DNA of 64,000 nucleotides from Rickettsia endosymbiont of Ceutorhynchus obstrictus (GCF_964026565.1 NZ_OZ032162.1:744001-808000); one strand, 5' to 3'. Shown: positions 50,253 through 61,571, numbered from the stretch's first letter. Made by a program: numbers and translations. The notes: generated from the sequence alone by a model not told the origin.

Positions 50253-52042
50253 ATATAGATGAAGATAATATTTTAAAAGTAATTAAGAATAGAGAATTAC
50301 TAAATGAGTTCCAAATTGCTAACTTAAAATTGATTCAAAAAACTACTAAAGAGAATTTAGGCGAAATTATAATTCGGGAAGAGCTTATTGATAATGAATT
50401 AATGATAGATCTATTACATAACAGTAATTCATTACCATTAATAGATAATAAAAGTCATGATATAAAGATTTACGATTATTCTCGTATTAAGGAATATATA
50501 GTAAAGGGATATTTTGTTTATGAAGATATCCAAAATAACAAGGTCATTGCAATAAATGACTTAAGAGTTTTATCGTTGCTAGCAAATGCCGGAAACCATA
50601 TATACTTGATTAAAAAACCTGATTTTTATAAGGTTCTAGAAGCAAATTTTGCTCACCTAAATATTGTTAAGTCAAAATATTTCCTGGAATTTACGAGCGA
50701 GGCGGTCATCGCTAAAAATATTAACTATAGCGATAAAGTAATAATTTTCTTCTTAATTTTTTTAGGGATGCTTGTATATTTTCCCGCTTTATTTCATATT
50801 GCCAATAATGCCGGTTATTTTTTACAAAATTTTTTGAAAATATTGTTATTCTCGCGTGTTGTTTTGCCTGATAATTTGCCCTGTAAGGTTGCCTCAAATC
50901 AAGCTCAAATATCTCATTTTAATCAAGAATCTAAAGAATTTCCAATTTATACGATTTTAATACCTTTATATAAAGAAACAGGCAAATTAAAATCGATAAT
51001 CAAAAATATCTCTCTTCTAAATTATCCTAAAAATAAATTAGACGTTAAGATTATTATTGAAGCCGATGATTATTTAATGATCAAAGAAATCGCCATATAT
51101 AATTTACCTTCATATATTCACGTGTTACAAGTGCCTGTCGCTTTACCGAGAACCAAACCGAAAGCCTTGAATTACGCTATAGAATATTCGCGAGGGGAAT
51201 ATTTAGTCGTATATGATGCGGAAGATATGCCTGATCCCGATCAGCTACTTACGGCATTAAAAGTATTTAAGGATTTACCGCCTGAATATGCTTGCTTGCA
51301 GGCTAAACTTAACTTTTACAATAAAGACGAGAATTTACTGACCAAAATGTTTAACATCGAATATAGCTTATGGTTCGAGTATATTTTAAAGGGTTTGAGT
51401 TTACTAAATTTACCGGTGACGCTCGGCGGTACTAGTAACCATTTCAAAACAAATATACTATATGAAATAGGCGGCTGGGATGCCTATAACGTTACGGAAG
51501 ATGCCGAACTTGGTATAAGGCTTTATTCAAAAGGCTATAAAGTATATATGATTGATTCGTATACTTTAGAGGAATCGCCTATTAGTATCGGGAATTGGTT
51601 AAATCAAAGATCACGTTGGATTAAAGGTTTCCTGCAAACTTTTTTTGTTTTTAAAGCATGCAAAGATAAATGTAAAAAATTTAATTTACGGCAAATAGCT
51701 ACTATTTATATTTTTATCGGCTTATCTTCTTACTGTTTTTGGTGCTTACCTTTTGTAATATTTACCATTATCATAAACAAAAATCCTATAATTAATTATT
51801 TATGGCTGATTAACGGATTTTTTGCATTCTTATATTTATACGGAAGTGCTTGTTATATATTAAGAATTTATAGGCAATCGTCAAAATTACGTTTCCTTGA
51901 TATTATTGCCTTAATTCTCTGGCCTAGTTATTTTATATTACATACGCTAGCGTCCTATAAAGCAATTTGGGAAATTATTTTTCAGCCGTTTAAATGGAAT
52001 AAAACAAAACACGGAGTTAGTACTAAATATTTTGATAAATAA
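50237..52042 (+). CDS. GT2 glycosyltransferase with N-terminal GspE-N-like domain
   Basis: 601 residues. N-terminal segment FQIANLKLIQKTTKENLGEIIIREELIDNELMIDLL (residues about 23-58) resembles the LGExLxxxGLIxxxxL repeat of GspE/MshEN domains. Two membrane helices follow (about 170-210), then a GT-A family 2 catalytic domain: TILIPLYKE, DAED (DxD), GGTSNHFK, TEDAELGIRLY and QRSRWIKG, the QxxRW box of processive synthases. C-terminal helices. Similar to XagB-type enzymes by layout. It probably makes or exports a surface glycan with the preceding barrel-like protein. Confidence 0.82.
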   Translation: MVRCINIDEDNILKVIKNRELLNEFQIANLKLIQKTTKENLGEIIIREELIDNELMIDLLHNSNSLPLIDNKSHDIKIYDYSRIKEYIVKGYFVYEDIQNNKVIAINDLRVLSLLANAGNHIYLIKKPDFYKVLEANFAHLNIVKSKYFLEFTSEAVIAKNINYSDKVIIFFLIFLGMLVYFPALFHIANNAGYFLQNFLKILLFSRVVLPDNLPCKVASNQAQISHFNQESKEFPIYTILIPLYKETGKLKSIIKNISLLNYPKNKLDVKIIIEADDYLMIKEIAIYNLPSYIHVLQVPVALPRTKPKALNYAIEYSRGEYLVVYDAEDMPDPDQLLTALKVFKDLPPEYACLQAKLNFYNKDENLLTKMFNIEYSLWFEYILKGLSLLNLPVTLGGTSNHFKTNILYEIGGWDAYNVTEDAELGIRLYSKGYKVYMIDSYTLEESPISIGNWLNQRSRWIKGFLQTFFVFKACKDKCKKFNLRQIATIYIFIGLSSYCFWCLPFVIFTIIINKNPIINYLWLINGFFAFLYLYGSACYILRIYRQSSKLRFLDIIALILWPSYFILHTLASYKAIWEIIFQPFKWNKTKHGVSTKYFDK

Positions 52043-52054
52043 TTTAAAATTTTT

Positions 52055-52094
52055 TAGTAGTTACCTCTTGAACTACTAGAAATAAATTATATAT
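52055..52094 (+). promoter_or_regulatory. Probable sigma32 promoter and dyad upstream of groES
   Basis: CTTGAA (52067-52072), 14 bases, then TTATATAT (52087-52094). A perfect 8-bp-arm dyad TAGTAGTT-N8-AACTACTA (52055-52078) covers the -35 box. Arms and sequence differ from the CIRCE element. It might instead be the hairpin that ends the upstream gene, but no T-run follows it on the plus strand. Confidence 0.45.
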
Positions 52095-52133
52095 AGTAGT
52101 ATACATTTAAAATATTTATTTTGGAGGTTAGAA

Positions 52134-52421
52134 ATGTCTTTTAAACCGTTATATGACAGAATTGCCATAAAACCGATTCAGCAAGAAGAAAAAACAGCGG
52201 GCGGAATTATTATCCCCGATACCGCAAAAGAAAAACCGATGCAAGGGGAAGTAGTTGCGGTAGGTAAAGGCAGTAGAGGAGAAAAAGGAGAGTTTCATCC
52301 GTTAGAGCTTAAAGTTGGGGATAAAGTCCTATACGGTAAATGGGCCGGTACTGAAGTTAAAGTAGCCGGTCAGGATTTGATCATCATGAAAGAAAGTGAT
52401 GTTATGGGTATAATTAATTAA
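52134..52421 (+). CDS. groES: Co-chaperonin GroES
   Basis: 95 residues. KPLYDRIAIKPIQQEEKTAGGIIIPDTAKEKP includes the mobile loop that binds GroEL. VLYGKWAGTEVKVAGQDLIIMKESDVMGII is the family C terminus. GGAGG lies 7 bases upstream. It is followed by groEL after a 250-bp gap holding a repeat. Confidence 0.98.
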   Translation: MSFKPLYDRIAIKPIQQEEKTAGGIIIPDTAKEKPMQGEVVAVGKGSRGEKGEFHPLELKVGDKVLYGKWAGTEVKVAGQDLIIMKESDVMGIIN

Positions 52422-52487
52422 TGAGCAAGGAAATCCTTGTCATCCCGTGACTTGATCGGCGTTGTTGTATAGCTCGATTAACACTGC

Positions 52488-52604
52488 GTCATTGCGAGGA
52501 GGGACGTAGTCCCGACGTGGCAATCCAGAAAAAATTAGCAAAAAATGCTATGAAAATTATTATTTTTCTGGATTGCCACCCTCCTTACAGTCGCTCGCAA
52601 TGAC
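52488..52604. repeat. Double hairpin inside the groES-groEL interval
   Basis: CGTCATTGCGAGGAGGGACG...GTGGCAATCCAG and CTGGATTGCCACCC...GCTCGCAATGACGG, with an AT-rich spacer AAAAAATTAGCAAAAAATGC. A D-like end GGCGTTGTTGTATAGCTCG precedes it (52457), itself after GTGACTTGATC. A transcript of groESL would carry this as strong hairpins. Confidence 0.75.
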
Positions 52605-52671
52605 GGTGTTTTTGTTAGTAGATATGACATCTAAAAAATTAATAATTTTTTTATTTTAAGGAGAATTTAAT

Positions 52672-54324
<1,653 letters not shown>

Positions 54325-54394
54325 TCTAATCCGAGTCATTCTTGCGTGGATCAAAAATTGCTATATTTCGGGGATTTTTTAAAAGTACCGCGGT

Positions 54395-54690
54395 GTCATC
54401 TAGTTGCTTGACCGGCGTTGTTGCATGGCTCGAATTTTCGATGTCATTCCCGCGTTTTCGATGTCATTCCCGCGCAGGCGGGAATCCAGAAAAGTATTTA
54501 AGCGAATTATATAGTAAATTTTTATATAAGTTTGTTTATTTTAAGTATTTTTTCTGGATTCTCGCCTTTAGTTAGAATGACATACGGCACTTTTTTAGAG
54601 CCATGCAACAACGCCGCATTGCCGCGGGAATGACATTGGACCGGCTTAATTTCATCTTAAGTTGACACCCAAGTACCCGCGGGAATGATA
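54395..54690. repeat. Composite repeat block between groEL and membrane gene
   Basis: TAGTTGCTTGACC is followed at once by GGCGTTGTTGCATGGCTCG (54414). GAGCCATGCAACAACGCC ends at about 54615. Inside, TTTTCGATGTCATTCCCGCG is duplicated in tandem (54434-54473), leading into a GCAGGCGGGAATCC...TTAGAATGACAT double hairpin. Short frames here (54342-54575) are repeat sequence. No gene in the 415-bp gap. Confidence 0.65.
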
Positions 54691-54739
54691 TTGAAAACTC
54701 TTATCTAAGCTATCACCTTGCCGTAACAAGTTTAATTTT

Positions 54740-56416
54740 ATGATCCTCATACCGATATTAACTATTTTTGGGTTTTCATATTTATTTTCTAACTGCTTAA
54801 AAACAAAATTTATTTTTGCTGTTCCGGTAGTTACTTCCCTTTTAGTATCACTTTTATATTGTGCTGCTACGGTAAATCTTTTACCTGCAGCCACTTATTT
54901 ATTTTATTTTCTAGGTACGATATATTTTGCTTATTATTATACTCAAATCTCAAAAGATGATTTTTTAAAAAATATAAAACCATGCGTTAATGAAATTATC
55001 TCATTAAGTATAATTATCATCGCGTTTTTTATTTATACAAGTGGCTCGTATTTACATGCCTACGATGATTTTTGCCATTGGGGGGTATTTACTAAAGAAT
55101 TATTACATTTCGGTTTTTTTGAAAATCAAAATTCCGCCTCTTCTATTATAACTACCCATGCTCACTATCCAAGAGGTAGTGCCGTTTATCATTATTTTAT
55201 GTTATTACTTTCAGGTTATTCTGAAGGTAATGTATTATTTGCTCATTTTTTATTACATCTGATTTTTTTAGCACCATTAACGGCAAATAGAAAATTTTGG
55301 TCAACGATTTTTTTTATTTCTGTAATATTGGCTATAGTCGTGCTTTACACAACGGGCCTACGATCAATATATAACGACAGCACCATCGGCTTAATGTTCG
55401 GCTGTATATTTGCTATCTACATACTTGAAGAAGACAAACATAAAGCCATGCTTCTTGCCTTACCGATTGTGATACTGCTTACTTTTTTCAGAGAAGTTGG
55501 ATTATGGCTAGCTAGTTTTGCCTCTATAATTATAATATCCCATCATATAAAATTTTATAAAGGCGGTAGAAATAAAAAAGATTATATTATTTATTTTCTA
55601 TTATTGACGTTACCGATTATGTGTAATTTTATTTGGCTGAGTTACTTTAAAAATACTCATGATTTTTTTGGTAGAAGAGAGCATAGCTTTAGTAATATCG
55701 TCGTAATTATAGAAAATTTTAATGAGCAGCATAAATTATTACTCCTTAATTACGGCAAGTTTTTTCTTAAGTTTTTAGTGAAAGAGGGGAGCATCGCGCT
55801 ATATATTATCGGCGGATTAGCTTGGTACTCGGTGCGCAAATATAAGCCTTCCTTATTAAGAGAATATAAATTTTTGCTAGTTGCTACCTTTATTTGTTAT
55901 CTAATATTTGCCTTATGGCGATTATATTTGTATTTTTTCACTTTCACTTATGCAGAAGCAATTAAAGGAGCCTCATTACTTAGATATTTAGGATGCTATA
56001 GTCTAGCATTCGGTATAATTTCTTGTGCATATATAAAAAATAGTATTTTCTTATTCAATCAAAATAAAAAAGAATTATTTATCTTTGCGGTATTACTTGT
56101 TGTTGCATCGTTTTCGGTAGTTAAAAATACCTTAAGAATAAAACAATTATCGCCGGCACAAAAAGTTTTTAATGAGCAAAGTAGTATGGTTAAAGAATTA
56201 TTAGAGCAGGGCGTAGAAGTGAATTTTGATTTTGGTAATAAACAGGATGGTTTGCAGTGTTATATATTAAATTATTCCTTAGCTCCTTATTTGAATAATA
56301 AATACTTAAAAGAATGTATGCAAGCCCCTAAAAATTCCGTAATTAATAAAGATTTGTCAGAAGAAAATAAAATTATCTATAGACCTTTTGTAAATGAGTT
56401 TGATATAAAAAAATGA
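54740..56416 (+). CDS. Polytopic membrane protein, GT-C-like
   Basis: 558 residues with about 11-13 hydrophobic helices. After the fourth helix a periplasmic loop reads SGSYLHAYDDFCHWGVFTKELLHFG, whose Asp pair and following Trp recall the first-loop acidic motif of GT-C glycosyltransferases, and a HAHYPRGSAVYHYF loop follows. The C-terminal 80 residues are soluble. Probably a lipid-linked sugar transferase or polymer-handling protein of the surface glycan cluster; the family is not certain. It converges with the gene at 56448. Confidence 0.7.
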   Translation: MILIPILTIFGFSYLFSNCLKTKFIFAVPVVTSLLVSLLYCAATVNLLPAATYLFYFLGTIYFAYYYTQISKDDFLKNIKPCVNEIISLSIIIIAFFIYTSGSYLHAYDDFCHWGVFTKELLHFGFFENQNSASSIITTHAHYPRGSAVYHYFMLLLSGYSEGNVLFAHFLLHLIFLAPLTANRKFWSTIFFISVILAIVVLYTTGLRSIYNDSTIGLMFGCIFAIYILEEDKHKAMLLALPIVILLTFFREVGLWLASFASIIIISHHIKFYKGGRNKKDYIIYFLLLTLPIMCNFIWLSYFKNTHDFFGRREHSFSNIVVIIENFNEQHKLLLLNYGKFFLKFLVKEGSIALYIIGGLAWYSVRKYKPSLLREYKFLLVATFICYLIFALWRLYLYFFTFTYAEAIKGASLLRYLGCYSLAFGIISCAYIKNSIFLFNQNKKELFIFAVLLVVASFSVVKNTLRIKQLSPAQKVFNEQSSMVKELLEQGVEVNFDFGNKQDGLQCYILNYSLAPYLNNKYLKECMQAPKNSVINKDLSEENKIIYRPFVNEFDIKK

Positions 56417-56447
56417 AATGTTAAGAATTATCCATAGTTCGCGTTAT

Positions 56448-58184
56448 TTAATCAATTATTGAATAATAAGCATGTTTATCATTTATTGTTGATCTATAAT
56501 AACGATAAATTCTTTTTAATTTAGTAATGTAAGTATCTTCGGGAAGATAATCAGTCGGTCCGACATAAGATGAAGGTAATACTAATATAGGACCATATAA
56601 GAACATTTTTTTACTAATTATGTCTATTAAATTCCACCTCATAGGGGTATTTTTTTTATAAAACTCATCTAATGCTTGTGATAAAATAGGGCTATTTGCT
56701 ACTGATCCTATAAGCCTATTTGAGGCTAAAATTTGTAAATTTTGATGATTAACCGGTTGTATTCCGGTATATAGCTTTAATTTATTGCCTAATTCAAATA
56801 TAGGAACTATCGGTTTTGCTTTGAAATCTACGTAATGTCCCCCTTCTTTATTAATTATCTCTAAACCTGCTAAAAAACGTATATCTTCATTATTATAGTT
56901 AGTATTGTCAAAATAGGCTGCTAAATATGGGAAAGATTTTAAAATTTTATCTTTTGTCCGGATATCAATCTCAAATGTACGGTTTAACATAACCCATTCG
57001 GATATATTAAGGTCAAGCTCTTTTTTTTCTTCTTCATTAAATACGATAAATATTATTTTTTGAGGAATTTCTCCTATATTTTTAAATTCCATATTTTTAG
57101 GATGAAATTTTTCATAATTTTCTCGCATCATGTTTAATCGATGTTGCTCAATCAAAGGTAATTTTTGAAAAGCTTTTTCTCGCTCCGGGTCATACATATC
57201 CATACTATCATTAAAAGGTAAATATCCTATTTCATCTTTAGTAGTATAATTATGAAATACCAAAGATTCTTTTTGTACTTTAGGAAAAGCAAGTTTATGC
57301 GGTGGCATTTTTCCGGCAAATACTTTCCAAAAATTAGAATATTTATTCGGAGTAGGAGGGAATAATTCCCAAGATATTAAATCACCTTTAACAGTACTAA
57401 AGAAATAAGTAGTAGGAAGTGCAATAACCTTATCACTATAGCTTGCTGTTTTTTTAAAAGCTTCTGTTAAAGGAATCATTGAAGTTTTGACTATAAAATT
57501 ATGAAATATCGGGAAGTATATCTCACCATTATCATATTTTTTGAATTCTGTTGGAAGATTTTTATGAATTTGTTCTAACGTTTCTTTCAATATTGGGTGA
57601 TTAGGGGCTGCACCGATAAATCCATTATTAAGTACCCCTCTAAACTCTAATGCTGCATAAAAATCATATTTATGGTTCATTTCATCAAGAGAGCGATAAC
57701 ATTTAACGTCCATATCTCGATAGACCCCACCATATTGTAATAATATTTCATATCTTAATATATCGGTTTTTTGTACAAGGCTTCGTGAAATATCATATAG
57801 ATTTTGGTATTTTGTCTTCAACTTAAGTGTATCTTCGTCTTTCCAAATTTTAAATTCCCAAGTAGGATGTAAAAGGCGACATTCTTCTAAATAATTTTTA
57901 TATAGAGGAGGGATGTTTTTCGAGCCGATCCATATTTGATGTATAACTTTAGGAATTAAAGGAGTTTTATTATACGGCATTTTTGAAGGAGATTTTAGAG
58001 AATAATGTTTAGCCATTATTTTTAAAGTTTCAGAATTATAGAGAGCGTCATTTCTGTTAATAGTATTTTCTGCTAATAGTTCTGAACCACCGGACATAGA
58101 TTCCATAAAGTCCACATCAGCTTTATCTTTTGCAAATCCAACATTACTTGAAAATAATAATATTATTAATATAAAAAAATGCAT
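56448..58184 (-). CDS. Exported tandem GT32-like glycosyltransferase
   Basis: 578 residues. Signal peptide at residues 1-18 (cleavage near GFAKD). First GT32/DXD-sugar domain (residues about 76-310): IPKVIHQIWIGSKNIP, TDILRYEILLQYGGVYRDMDV with DMD at 157-159. Second, weaker repeat of the same fold (about 372-545): IPQKIIFIVFNEEEK and NEDIRFLAGLEIINKEGGHYVDFK, where the DxD is DFK (453-455), so it is probably inactive. The layout recalls the LCT/TcdB-like toxin glycosyltransferases. The exported state is unusual for a nucleotide-sugar enzyme, so a secreted effector is plausible; this is inference. Confidence 0.8.
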   Translation of the reverse strand: MHFFILIILLFSSNVGFAKDKADVDFMESMSGGSELLAENTINRNDALYNSETLKIMAKHYSLKSPSKMPYNKTPLIPKVIHQIWIGSKNIPPLYKNYLEECRLLHPTWEFKIWKDEDTLKLKTKYQNLYDISRSLVQKTDILRYEILLQYGGVYRDMDVKCYRSLDEMNHKYDFYAALEFRGVLNNGFIGAAPNHPILKETLEQIHKNLPTEFKKYDNGEIYFPIFHNFIVKTSMIPLTEAFKKTASYSDKVIALPTTYFFSTVKGDLISWELFPPTPNKYSNFWKVFAGKMPPHKLAFPKVQKESLVFHNYTTKDEIGYLPFNDSMDMYDPEREKAFQKLPLIEQHRLNMMRENYEKFHPKNMEFKNIGEIPQKIIFIVFNEEEKKELDLNISEWVMLNRTFEIDIRTKDKILKSFPYLAAYFDNTNYNNEDIRFLAGLEIINKEGGHYVDFKAKPIVPIFELGNKLKLYTGIQPVNHQNLQILASNRLIGSVANSPILSQALDEFYKKNTPMRWNLIDIISKKMFLYGPILVLPSSYVGPTDYLPEDTYITKLKRIYRYYRSTINDKHAYYSIID

Positions 58185-58205
58185 ATTAAAGCCGATATAG
58201 ATTTA

Positions 58206-59549
58206 TTATTGTAAGATTCTCTTCAATAAACCTAATAAATGTAACTTTTTAAGTATGTATTTTACGCCTAATAAAGTTTTTTTGATTATAGGATTGTGAA
58301 TTACTATACAAAGAGCAGGATTATAAGAAGGTATATCTATTAACATTTCATTATCTCTTGTTGCTAGACGACAAGCTGTTAAAGAATCAAGAGCTATATT
58401 TTTATAATCTTCCGTAGTGTAATTAATATTTTTATAAAGTAATTTGTTAATGGTTAATTGATCGTTACTTAATACCATATTAATAATAGTTTCCCATTGA
58501 GAGATTACTTTATCATTATCGAATCTTTTAGCTAATTCGATTGCTTTTTTGCTTATTTTTAGTCTTAACTCACTATCTTGCAGTAAAAGAATAGTTTTTT
58601 CAGCCATCCCTTTTATATCGTCTTGTTCTACTATAAAGCCGTTTTGACCTTCGAGAATAACATCTTCAAGCCCGTTTATTTTATTTGCGACTACAGGTAA
58701 GCCGTATGCTCCTGATTCTAAAAGTACCATAGGCATACCTTCTAATGTTGAAGTCATAATATATACGGCTGATTTTTTGTAATAAGAAGATACGTTATAA
58801 ATCACTCCTGTAAAAATAATATCTTTTCCTATTTCTAAATTATTTTTTTCAATTAACTCTTCTAATGTTTCTGTTTCGTTATTTATTTTTAATGTTAAAT
58901 TATATAAACCGATTACATACAGTACCGCATCATTATGTTTACGCTTTACTTCTATAAAAACTTTTAATACTCTATCTAAGCGTTTATTTCTTCCCATATC
59001 TCGTGTAAAATCACCGATACATAGTAAATTTTTATTATTAGGGAATTGAGGTTCTATATCATAAGTATTAAAAGTATTAAGATTCGGTATTATAGTTATA
59101 TTATTTAAGCCGGCTAACCTACAACTTTTATATGTATAAGTGTTTAAAACCGTAGTTATATTAGCTTTTGCAATAATATTTAAAAGTTTATCAACAAATG
59201 GAGCAAAATAAAATAATGTACTATGAACCGTGAAAATATATTTAATATCAGGGTAATGCTTATAGATAAGATTTATATGCCTGTCCATATATAAAAAACT
59301 TATAACAAGCTCAATTTTTGTATTATCAATAAGCTCTAATAAATGGTCTTTTTCATTCTGTATACTTGATTTAGTGACTTTAACATTTTCGTTCAATTCA
59401 TACTGATATGTTTCGGTCTCGCTATAAAAAGTGATTAGATTTATGTTATATCGGGGGTTAGAAGATAAGCTATTCATTATATTAGATGCTACTCTTTCCG
59501 CCCCACCTTTTTGTAGGCAATCTAATAAAAACAAAATGTTAATTGTCAT
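58206..59549 (-). CDS. GT4 family glycosyltransferase
   Basis: 447 residues. GT-B fold: N-terminal LDCLQKGGAERVASNIMNSL (residues about 9-28), donor-binding half with LLCIGDFTRDMGRNKRLDRVL and the EX7E motif region STLEGMPMVLLESGAYGLPVVANKINGLEDVI. The C-terminal about 90 residues are a family-free extension. Adds a sugar to a surface glycan or lipid-linked intermediate; donor unknown. It is 21 bp upstream of the GT32-like gene on the same strand, so the two are probably co-transcribed. Confidence 0.88.
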   Translation of the reverse strand: MTINILFLLDCLQKGGAERVASNIMNSLSSNPRYNINLITFYSETETYQYELNENVKVTKSSIQNEKDHLLELIDNTKIELVISFLYMDRHINLIYKHYPDIKYIFTVHSTLFYFAPFVDKLLNIIAKANITTVLNTYTYKSCRLAGLNNITIIPNLNTFNTYDIEPQFPNNKNLLCIGDFTRDMGRNKRLDRVLKVFIEVKRKHNDAVLYVIGLYNLTLKINNETETLEELIEKNNLEIGKDIIFTGVIYNVSSYYKKSAVYIMTSTLEGMPMVLLESGAYGLPVVANKINGLEDVILEGQNGFIVEQDDIKGMAEKTILLLQDSELRLKISKKAIELAKRFDNDKVISQWETIINMVLSNDQLTINKLLYKNINYTTEDYKNIALDSLTACRLATRDNEMLIDIPSYNPALCIVIHNPIIKKTLLGVKYILKKLHLLGLLKRILQ

Positions 59550-59659
59550 AAAGCATTAATAAATTCAACTATTTTTATCGTCCTTTATTAAATAAGGATA
59601 ATTCGCTTGATAATATCTTTAAGCAATAGGTCTGTCAATTAATTTTAGTTTATTATTAT

Positions 59660-59701
59660 CAACTATGGATAAGTTTTAGCTTAAAAACTTATCCATAGTT
59701 G
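59660..59701. repeat. 42-bp palindrome, inverse copy of that at 25982
   Basis: 18-bp perfect arms (CAACTATGGATAAGTTTT and its complement) around AGCTTA, followed by GGGG. It lies between divergent genes, where it cannot be a terminator for either, so a mobile or structural repeat is more likely. Confidence 0.78.
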
Positions 59702-59822
59702 GGGTTATTAATAAATTCTCTAGATATATAATATTTTATATAAACCGCCTAATATTACTAGATTCAAGAAATAAATATGATTATAGTATGTAACATTATA
59801 AAAACTTAAATCAAATTTATAA

Positions 59823-60743
59823 ATGAATATTTTAATTACCGGTGGAGCAGGTTTTATAGGCTCTCATCTTGCCGATTATCTTTTAAAAGCCGGGCATAAT
59901 ATTACAATATTTGATGACTTATCTTCAGGAAAAATAGAAAATATTTCAAAAGAATGTAAGTTAATAGTCGGGGATATTAATGATGCTAATATACTTGAAA
60001 AAACATTTGATAAAATAGATTTTTGTTATCATTTAGCAGCCATACCGTCCGTGCAAAAATCAATCGATAATTGGCTTGCCTGCCACAAAGTTAATCTAAC
60101 CGGTACTATTAATGTTTTTTTAGAAGCCGCTAAGAGAAAAATACCGGTTATATACGCGTCTTCGGCGGCGGTGTACGGAAATTCAACGCAGATGCCTTTA
60201 TCGGAAGAGAATATAGGAAAATTTATTTCGCCTTACGGGGTTGATAAATATACTTCTGAATTGCAAGCTAGTGTTTTTGCCCATTGCTACGGTTTAAAAT
60301 CTATAGGATTTAGGTTTTTTAATGTTTACGGTCAAAGACAAGACCCAAATTCTCCTTATTCGGGAGTTATTTCGATTTTTATTAATAAGTTGCAAAATAA
60401 TAAACCTCTAAATATTTACGGCGACGGAACTCAAGAAAGAGATTTTATATTTATCGATGATGTTGTTAAATGCTTAGCTTTGGCTAAAGATTATATTTCA
60501 GTTGAACCGCAAATATATAATTTAGGTATCGGCTACGGTACACCCCTTAACTATTTAATAAAAACTTTATTTCAAGCAGTCGGTCATGAAGTAAAGCTAA
60601 ATTATTTAAGCGCGCGCGAGGGAGACATTTATAAATCTATTAGCAATCCCGAAAAGGTTGAAAAAAACCTTGGATTTAAGGCATCTATAAAATTGTCGGA
60701 AGGTATAGCTTCGCTTATTAAACCATTAATTAAAAACTCATGA
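59823..60743 (+). CDS. NAD-dependent nucleotide-sugar epimerase/dehydratase
   Basis: 306 residues of the extended SDR family. NAD loop TGGAGFIGSHLADYL (residues about 6-20), YASSAAVYGNS, active-site YGVDK, RFFNVYGQRQDPNSPYSGVIS and RDFIFIDDVV. Closest in layout to UDP-glucose or UDP-GlcNAc 4-epimerases (GalE/WbpP type). Substrate not fixed by sequence. It overlaps the aldolase gene by 4 bases. Confidence 0.87.
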   Translation: MNILITGGAGFIGSHLADYLLKAGHNITIFDDLSSGKIENISKECKLIVGDINDANILEKTFDKIDFCYHLAAIPSVQKSIDNWLACHKVNLTGTINVFLEAAKRKIPVIYASSAAVYGNSTQMPLSEENIGKFISPYGVDKYTSELQASVFAHCYGLKSIGFRFFNVYGQRQDPNSPYSGVISIFINKLQNNKPLNIYGDGTQERDFIFIDDVVKCLALAKDYISVEPQIYNLGIGYGTPLNYLIKTLFQAVGHEVKLNYLSAREGDIYKSISNPEKVEKNLGFKASIKLSEGIASLIKPLIKNS

Positions 60744-61456
60744 TCGATATAAAACATAATCTAGCTGCCGCCTATCGAATAATGGCATATTTAGCTATGG
60801 ATGACCATACTTATACTCACTTATCCGCAAGACCCTTAAATGCTGATTTTTATTATATTTATCCTTTTGGTCTAAGATTTGAGGAAGTAACCCAAGATAA
60901 TCTACTTAAAGTTAGCTTAGAAGGGGAAGTTTTAGAGGGAAGTGAATATCAATATAATAAAACCGGCTATTTTATTCACGGTAATATATATAAAGTGCGA
61001 TCCGATATTTCTTCTATATTTCATTTTCACACGCCGGCAAGTGTTGCGGTTTCATCGATGCAATGCGGGTTATTACCGATTAGCCAGTGGGCATTACATT
61101 TTTATGAAAGAGTTTCGTATCATAATTACGGTTCTTTAGTGCTTGATAACAATCAAAGTGCAGCACTGGTTAATGACCTTGGGCAAAATTATGTAATGTT
61201 TTTACGTAATCACGGAGTAATTACCTGCGGGAAAACAATTCATGAAACGATGTTTTATAGCTATCATTTAGAACTAGCTTGCAAAACGCAATGCTTAGCT
61301 TATAGGGGAGGGCAAGAGTTAATTACTCCTTCTAAAGAAGTATGTCGGCAAACGTTACAAGATATATTATCATTTGAAAAAGATTTAGGCAAGCGTGACT
61401 GGGAAGCTTGGCTTAGATGTATAGACTCTATTGTAAAGACAGATTACGGTACATAA
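60740..61456 (+). CDS. Class II aldolase/adducin family protein
   Basis: 238 residues. Zn-binding His pair in IFHFHTPASVAV (residues about 95-97) and a third His in FLRNHGVITCGKTIHETMFYSYHLELACKTQ, the aldolase II signature. THLSARP is the N-terminal phosphate-loop region. The start overlaps the epimerase stop (ATGA), so they form an operon that may act on a sugar or sugar-acid. The true substrate is unknown; adducin-like proteins in this family often lack defined aldolase activity. Confidence 0.87.
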   Translation: MIDIKHNLAAAYRIMAYLAMDDHTYTHLSARPLNADFYYIYPFGLRFEEVTQDNLLKVSLEGEVLEGSEYQYNKTGYFIHGNIYKVRSDISSIFHFHTPASVAVSSMQCGLLPISQWALHFYERVSYHNYGSLVLDNNQSAALVNDLGQNYVMFLRNHGVITCGKTIHETMFYSYHLELACKTQCLAYRGGQELITPSKEVCRQTLQDILSFEKDLGKRDWEAWLRCIDSIVKTDYGT

Positions 61457-61571
61457 TTAAAACAAATACCGTCATTGCGAGGAGGCATTTATGCCGACGC
61501 GGCAATCCAGTCCTTGTCATGCTGAAACAAGTTCAGCATGACTATAATTTTTCTGGATTCCCGCCTTTAGC

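Noticed and set aside
52055..52078. Dyad before groES as a CIRCE element
   Set aside because: CIRCE is TTAGCACTC-N9-GAGTGCTAA; the arms here differ completely.
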